Assembly (NCBI GenBank): GCA_023140035.1
Contig: JAGLML010000034.1
Coordinates: 1-10,042, forward strand
Reading direction: 5' to 3'
From: Thermoplasmatales archaeon
GTDB taxonomy: Archaea > Thermoplasmatota > E2 > DHVEG-1
Length of the DNA: 10,042 nt
Shown: one piece after another, positions 5,489-10,042 of the stretch
How positions within the stretch are numbered: position 1 is the first letter of the stretch
How the letters are laid out: each line of letters starts with the position of its first letter
Made by a program: the position numbers and the translations under genes
The notes under the pieces: model-generated
The model's database searches: none
Seen by the model: the letters and a program-made list of their open reading frames with translations, nothing else
Told to the model about the DNA's origin: nothing

Positions 5489-6850
5489 CTATTCAGATTC
5501 TTCGTCTTTCCATTTTTTTGTTTTAAGACGGTCTTCTTCTATTTCAAGATTTTTATCAATTTCGTCAGAAATTCTCAGATCATCCTTCCGAGTTACATTC
5601 TCCTCACCAGTTTCTTGCCCAAACTCTGATTCCATCTGATTTTTTTGCTCTGGTTGTTGTAATTGTGTCAAGACATGATCTTCACTACTAAGTGTACTGG
5701 TAATAGATTCTAGATTTTCACGATCTTGTTCTAATTCTTTTTGTAATTGTGATATGACGTTTATCCTTTGAATCACTTCCTGATTACTTTGATCGAGCTC
5801 TTTCTGCAATCTATCGGCAGTTTTTGTCTTTTCTAGTATCACTGTTTGTCTTTCTGCTAACTGTCCATTAATATTTTCGATTATATTGTTTCTTATTTTC
5901 AGGGATTCATTCAATGTTTCTATTTCTTGCTGTTTCTTTTCTAGTTCATCATGCATTTTGTCTTTATCATAAGTTATATTTTTTAGTTCAGATTGACTTT
6001 GAATTAACTCTGTGTTTATCTGGCGGATCTCAGTATTTTTATTTTCTAATTCTTTTCTCAATGTATTGATTTCATTTTCTTTTAATTTTAACTCATCCTG
6101 TTTTGCCTCTAACTCAGCATTAAACCAATTCAATGCAGATTTATTTGCCCTTAGTTCTTTGTTTAATTCTTCATATGAGGTTTCTTGTGACCCACTCTCC
6201 ATAATATTTATGTCAATATCTTCAATTGTTTTTTTCAGTTCAGTTTGTAATCGAATCGCCTCACTTTGTATGTCTCTAAATTGTTGTTTTCGAAGCTTTA
6301 TTTCCTCATCGATTCTTACGAAATCTTTCTTACTCCTTTCTAGGTTAGTGGGTAACTGAGATGTTTCGCTTTCTTTATTTTCAAATTGTCGATTAATCGA
6401 ACTCGATTCTTTATGTTTGTTTTCCAGATCCTCTTTTAATCCTCTTATTTCCTCTTCTTTATCGCATAGTTCCTTCTCTGTCATTTGTAGTTTATGCTGT
6501 ACTTTTTCAAATTCAGGTTCTTTACTGGATAAATTGGTTCTCATCAAATCAATCTCGTTGTTTTTTTCTTCCATCTCTTTTTGTTTTTGCTCTAGATTTG
6601 TTTGCAGTCTATTGACCACTCCGGTTGTTTCCATAAGCACTGTTTGTCTTTCTGCTAACTGCCCTTGAAGGTCCTCAATTATCCTGTTCCTTGTTTCTAA
6701 ATCTGTACTCAATGACTCTATTTCTTCCTCTTTATTATTCAACTCTAAACGTATCTGACTAATCTCCTGTACTTTATTCCCTAATTCTGATTCTTTACTT
6801 TTTAGTTCAATTATTATTTTTTCGAGTTCATCATTTTTGGATTCTTCCAT
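5489..6850 (-). CDS. Long cytoplasmic coiled-coil protein with internal duplication
   Basis: This 453-residue protein is almost wholly heptad-patterned Glu/Lys/Gln/Leu helix with no membrane segment, signal peptide or enzyme motif. A segment of about 100 residues recurs gap-free at an offset of 266 residues (about 12-111 and 278-377), most clearly at RNRIIEDLQGQLAERQTV versus RNNIIENINGQLAERQTV. The last 45 residues are acidic and less regular. The ATG at 6848-6850 follows a GGAAGG site by 7 bases. A GTG at 6884-6886 with GAGGAGGG just upstream is a rival start (12 residues more), and the frame stays open to 6952 with a less likely start. I do not recognise a family; similarity to SMC, myosin or MCP-like proteins would be coiled-coil bias. 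Its place beside the archaellum genes suggests, but does not show, a structural or polar-scaffold role. Confidence 0.75.
   Translation of the reverse strand: MEESKNDELEKIIIELKSKESELGNKVQEISQIRLELNNKEEEIESLSTDLETRNRIIEDLQGQLAERQTVLMETTGVVNRLQTNLEQKQKEMEEKNNEIDLMRTNLSSKEPEFEKVQHKLQMTEKELCDKEEEIRGLKEDLENKHKESSSINRQFENKESETSQLPTNLERSKKDFVRIDEEIKLRKQQFRDIQSEAIRLQTELKKTIEDIDINIMESGSQETSYEELNKELRANKSALNWFNAELEAKQDELKLKENEINTLRKELENKNTEIRQINTELIQSQSELKNITYDKDKMHDELEKKQQEIETLNESLKIRNNIIENINGQLAERQTVILEKTKTADRLQKELDQSNQEVIQRINVISQLQKELEQDRENLESITSTLSSEDHVLTQLQQPEQKNQMESEFGQETGEENVTRKDDLRISDEIDKNLEIEEDRLKTKKWKDEESE
5513..5524 (+). terminator. Candidate oligo-T terminator of the plus-strand archaellin-like gene
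   Basis: Seven T residues, a G and four more T residues occur on the plus strand 31 bases after the stop codon, inside the 3' end of the convergent coiled-coil gene. This fits oligo-T termination, though the run also encodes Lys-rich residues on the other strand, so it may be incidental. Confidence 0.35.
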
Positions 6851-7077
6851 TTCACGACCTTCCTTTTTGGAAGAACTACATACCACGTATCCCTCCTCAA
6901 CCCTGGTATACATGATACTGCTGTTATAGAAGTATGTGATAATAATGTGCAAACATATTATTAATCTTTTTTAATTTTTCGTCTATTCGTCCATTTAGTA
7001 GCTATTAAAGATTATTATTTTTCTAGATTTTATATTTTTGTAGATACCTAGTTGTTGGTTTGTATCTTTAGAAGTTG

Positions 7078-10005
7078 TTACCTGCCTTCATTGATTGGTT
7101 CATATGGGTTGAATGCTGGATCTCCTAGGAGGTTTATCTGATAAACAGTACAATATTTTTCCACAGGATGATGATCCAATCCTCCGCTGGCTGTTGTTTT
7201 CATTCTATTTTGTATATCCTCTCTTAAATAATCTGGTAAATTAGAAGGAATTGATAGAACGGGTTTCCATCTGAATTCATCTTCAAACGTTTCTGGTAGA
7301 AAAATATTTTTTGCATTTCGTAGGGCTGTCCCAATGCTTACATCGTCGTTGAACATTTCTAATATGGCCTGTTCAAAGATGAACTGGTTAAAGCATACTG
7401 GTGGATATTCTCCTTGAAATTTCCATTCATACCAGGCTTTGAGATAACCAATTATTCCAAATCCTACTCCACCATTGAAGTTTGGACGTGGTTCTAGAGC
7501 TCCGTAAAACGCTGAAAATGTTGTTGGAGAGATATAAGCATTTACACCGGCATGAAGGTATGCATTAGCAAGAGAGTTAGTTGGTAGGAACCCATCTATT
7601 TTTCCAGAGCCGCATCCTTCAATGAGCATTACTGAGGGTCCCATATCCATATTGGGTACATCTCTTACGCTATATGCCCCAAGACCATCAAGGGATGTTC
7701 TAAATCCGGGTATTAGTGGAATGTAACGAGCGAAAAGTTCATAAAATGGTCCTCCAAGACTATGCATCAAAATGTCACCCGATTCTTTTTCAAACCATAT
7801 GGCATGAGAGTCAGAAATGATTAAATTACTGTTCTGCTCTAGTTTTCCGCCTATTACCAGTTCAGAACTATCACCAAATATTGTTTTTATCCACCATTCA
7901 GGATCTGTGAATGATTCTATGTTTTCAAAACCTTGTCGGAATTTTACACGCATCCATGGGAAGAAAAGACGATTTAGAATCCCGTCTTTATTAAATTCTC
8001 TGAGTGCTTCAGTGCTAAAGCCTACTCTCTGTGCTGCCCCACGCTCGGCGCTTTGTGCATTAAAACCACCTTTTTCAAAAGTATTTTTCATTCGTTTTAC
8101 AAGGAATCGTTTTTCTCCACTTGGGAACTTCATTGGATCAGACTGACCCAGGATTTTTTGAATAGTGTTTAAAACAGGCAATCTCTGCACCTCAGTACCA
8201 GCACCAACGAGAACCGCTGCGTTATCCTTCCAGTCGTCCTCTAAATAATCGATTACTTTATCGTAAAAGATCGTTCTCGCTATCAGAGCACTGGCATCTT
8301 GTACATCCCAACCAGTTATACGTCCGACAATGTTTTCTAACTCAGGAAAATCCGACTCCGAGTGTATATCATTTTCTAGATGTTCGGAATTATAAGGCAG
8401 AAGAGAATATAATTCAGGATCTATGTTTCCATAAATAAAATCACTTGGGCAATTAGTACCATATCCTCCTCTTGGAGGATGTTCAAATGGATCATTATGT
8501 GGGCTACGATAATAATACTGCGGTAGCATAATTGTATCGCCGACAAGCGCAATATAGAATGGATCCTGATAGCAGTCTTTTTTTAGATATTCAACAGATT
8601 CTGTGATATCTATATCCGTGATTTTTGCCAGAAGTTTGTTAAGTGGAATATGTATGTTTTCATAAACATGCTGATTTATAACAGGTATTAACATTGGGTT
8701 ATAGAATACCTGTGTATTACCAGGTAATGTTTTACCATTGAGTTTCACACCATCTGTTGGTGCAAAAGCAAACTCAGGCTTAGCAAAAATAATGCCCTTG
8801 TGATAAGCAGTAAGATACGGTGCAATTGAGGAGAATTGGTTCATCATCGGATAATATGGATTACTAAGTTCTTCAACAGTGACAGTTAGTTCAAATTCCG
8901 CAGAATCAAGAATATTATAAACACCTGAAAGACTTATTGTGTATTCCTCGCCTCCCATATCATACATTACTGTTTCAAAGTGTAATCTATCCTCTTCTAC
9001 GTTTCCATTTGCATCTCTTTTCGCAGGATAAGCCGTTGTACGCATATAACCTGTTAAACTGCCACCAAATATGACATTGTCACCAAATTTTTCAATGTGT
9101 TCAGGATTCTCAAGGTTTCTGAAATCCATCTTGACTAAGGCATATTTGTAATCCTCAGGGATTTTAATAGAAAAACTTGTTGGCTTCAACATTCCTTTCA
9201 TTGTGTTAAGAAGATTTGATGGAAAAAGAGCAGTTGATGTTAGTTCACCGTTTTCAGAAAGGACAATTTCTTCATCAAGAACCTCTGGCGGCCAAGCGTC
9301 CCTCGGGTTTGTCAGAGTTATATATTCAACATCACCAAATTTTTGCATAACTAATTCAATAGAAGCATCAAGGATTTCATCAAAATCATCAAACTTCAAA
9401 GTTTTTCCATAGCCCTCTATGTTTCCACAAACAAGCGAATATTCAACACCAAGATCTTCAAGAACTTCTTTTACATCAAGGTCAAGTTCATCAACAACAA
9501 TAACAGGTACACCTAAGTACGAGGCTATAGGACTAGCTGCAACTCCTAGATTATATCCAGATTCATTGTTTTCTATAAGAAGAACCGCATCACTACTCTC
9601 CCAGTACCTTTTTGCAATTTCTAAGGACCATTCTTCTGCAGATTTGGAAGTATCAATAAATTCATCAACGTTTTTTCCATTTTGCCGAGTAATTTGATAT
9701 ACTGCCTTCTCAACAGCTTGGGAAGGGGTACTCAAGTTTTGGATGTAAAGTGGAATAATTTTTTGATTCCCCCCCGGATCATAATGAACTGCTAGTGGAG
9801 TAGCTATCAATGCATAAAACGGGTCTGAATCTGAAACAGCTATTGCATCTGGTATATCCGAAAGATTGCCAGAAATACTAAAAAGTTCATCAATGGAGAA
9901 GGCACGTACCGTTGTTTCCATAGGTTTCCAGGTATATATTCCAATTGATGCAATAACAAGTACCAAAACTCCAATTACTGCTATTAATTTGTCATTTTTA
10001 TTCAT
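7078..10005 (-). CDS. Membrane-anchored C25 (gingipain-like, caspase-fold) peptidase with CWB2-like segment
   Basis: This 975-residue protein starts with a signal-anchor helix (about residues 7-24) and should act outside the cell. Residues 138-200 (SDAVLLIENNESGYNLGVAA then SPIASYLGVPVIVVDELDLD, ending LVCGN) follow the pattern of the cell wall binding repeat 2 family. The peptidase C25 signature begins with FYIALVGDTIMLPQYY (483-498), then DFIYGNID (522-529) and IVGRITGWDVQDA (559-571). The likely catalytic Cys is C798 in VMLIEGCGSG, and NLLGDPAFNPY near the end is typical of C25 C-termini. The catalytic His is H748 (ILMHSLGG) or H734 (SDSHA); neither has the usual His-Gly. Clan CD enzymes cleave proteins after specific residues, in gingipains Arg or Lys; specificity here cannot be read. 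An insertion of about 110 residues (620-730) interrupts the usual spacing. The ATG at 10003-10005 has a GGGGAT ribosome binding site. It suggests extracellular protein degradation or surface-protein processing. Confidence 0.8.
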   Translation of the reverse strand: MNKNDKLIAVIGVLVLVIASIGIYTWKPMETTVRAFSIDELFSISGNLSDIPDAIAVSDSDPFYALIATPLAVHYDPGGNQKIIPLYIQNLSTPSQAVEKAVYQITRQNGKNVDEFIDTSKSAEEWSLEIAKRYWESSDAVLLIENNESGYNLGVAASPIASYLGVPVIVVDELDLDVKEVLEDLGVEYSLVCGNIEGYGKTLKFDDFDEILDASIELVMQKFGDVEYITLTNPRDAWPPEVLDEEIVLSENGELTSTALFPSNLLNTMKGMLKPTSFSIKIPEDYKYALVKMDFRNLENPEHIEKFGDNVIFGGSLTGYMRTTAYPAKRDANGNVEEDRLHFETVMYDMGGEEYTISLSGVYNILDSAEFELTVTVEELSNPYYPMMNQFSSIAPYLTAYHKGIIFAKPEFAFAPTDGVKLNGKTLPGNTQVFYNPMLIPVINQHVYENIHIPLNKLLAKITDIDITESVEYLKKDCYQDPFYIALVGDTIMLPQYYYRSPHNDPFEHPPRGGYGTNCPSDFIYGNIDPELYSLLPYNSEHLENDIHSESDFPELENIVGRITGWDVQDASALIARTIFYDKVIDYLEDDWKDNAAVLVGAGTEVQRLPVLNTIQKILGQSDPMKFPSGEKRFLVKRMKNTFEKGGFNAQSAERGAAQRVGFSTEALREFNKDGILNRLFFPWMRVKFRQGFENIESFTDPEWWIKTIFGDSSELVIGGKLEQNSNLIISDSHAIWFEKESGDILMHSLGGPFYELFARYIPLIPGFRTSLDGLGAYSVRDVPNMDMGPSVMLIEGCGSGKIDGFLPTNSLANAYLHAGVNAYISPTTFSAFYGALEPRPNFNGGVGFGIIGYLKAWYEWKFQGEYPPVCFNQFIFEQAILEMFNDDVSIGTALRNAKNIFLPETFEDEFRWKPVLSIPSNLPDYLREDIQNRMKTTASGGLDHHPVEKYCTVYQINLLGDPAFNPYEPINEGR

Positions 10006-10042
10006 AATTTATCCCCAGATAAATGTAGTTGCCTCTATTCTA

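Noticed and set aside
6012..6668. Two open frames on the plus strand (6012-6359 and 6417-6668) opposite the coiled-coil gene
   Set aside because: They are antisense shadows: Ser/Phe-rich translations expected from the complement of Glu/Lys/Asn-rich coding sequence, with no recognisable domain.
6851..6952. Longer N-terminal form of the coiled-coil protein starting at 6952
   Set aside because: The extra residues (MHIIITYFYNSSIMYTRVEE...) do not continue the heptad pattern, and no good ribosome binding site precedes them, whereas GGAAGG stands 7 bases before the ATG at 6850.
7041..7068. Inverted repeat AGATAC/GTATCT downstream of the C25 protease as a terminator
   Set aside because: The arms are only 6 bp with a 14-base loop, and no T-run follows on the minus strand; this is expected by chance in AT-rich sequence.
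7817..9697. Plus-strand open frames at 7817-8146, 9203-9412 and 9419-9697 opposite the C25 protease
   Set aside because: They lie fully inside a well-supported gene on the other strand and have low-complexity Ser/Arg-rich translations without family features.
1..10042. CRISPR array, tRNA, rRNA, insertion sequence or prophage signatures
   Set aside because: No regularly spaced direct repeats, cloverleaf sequence, transposase-like frame or terminal inverted repeats were seen on either strand.

Overview
The window is archaeal and AT-rich. The evidence is a near-complete archaellum (archaeal flagellum) operon, class III signal-peptide archaellins, BRE/TATA-type promoters and purine-rich ribosome binding sites. 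The presence of ArlC and ArlD/E subunits places it with euryarchaeal-type archaella. An archaellin resembling those of Thermoplasma and methanogens, together with a secreted gingipain-like (C25) protease, makes a Thermoplasmata-related sediment archaeon plausible. That placement is inference; no taxonomic marker gene is present.

Layout. From right to left on the minus strand: a large membrane-anchored C25-family (caspase-fold) protease with a cell-wall-binding-repeat-like segment (7078-10005); a long soluble coiled-coil protein with an internal duplication (5489-6850); then, on the plus strand and converging on the coiled-coil gene, a second divergent archaellin-like gene (4862-5482). A 269-base divergent promoter region follows. 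Next is the main archaellin (3723-4592, minus), which is followed by oligo-T termination tracts and an AT-rich gap of about 320 bases. The motor operon comes last: arlC (2604-3404), arlD/E (1798-2598), arlF (1277-1696), arlG (820-1263), arlH (91-804) and the first 25 codons of arlI (1-75), cut by the window edge.

How the genes work together: the archaellin forms the filament. ArlF and ArlG are the stator-type surface proteins contacting the filament base and S-layer. ArlH and ArlI are the ATPase and its regulator at the cytoplasmic base. ArlC and ArlD/E form the ring linking the motor to chemotaxis adaptors. The second archaellin-like protein may be a minor or basal filament subunit. The coiled-coil protein has no recognisable family, and its link to motility rests only on position.

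The most unusual signal is at the archaellin 5' end. As written, the archaellin is fused in frame behind a domain of about 70 residues with Sm-like beta-barrel character, so its signal peptide would be 85 residues instead of the usual 6-20. Inside this region is a separate ribosome binding site and ATG in another frame. That frame reaches a perfectly ordinary 15-residue archaellin leader if one A is gained in an A6 run, or if a -1 shift occurs at the heptamer A-AAA-AAT. The choices are a homopolymer assembly error splitting two overlapping genes, programmed frameshifting or transcriptional slippage, or a true fusion.
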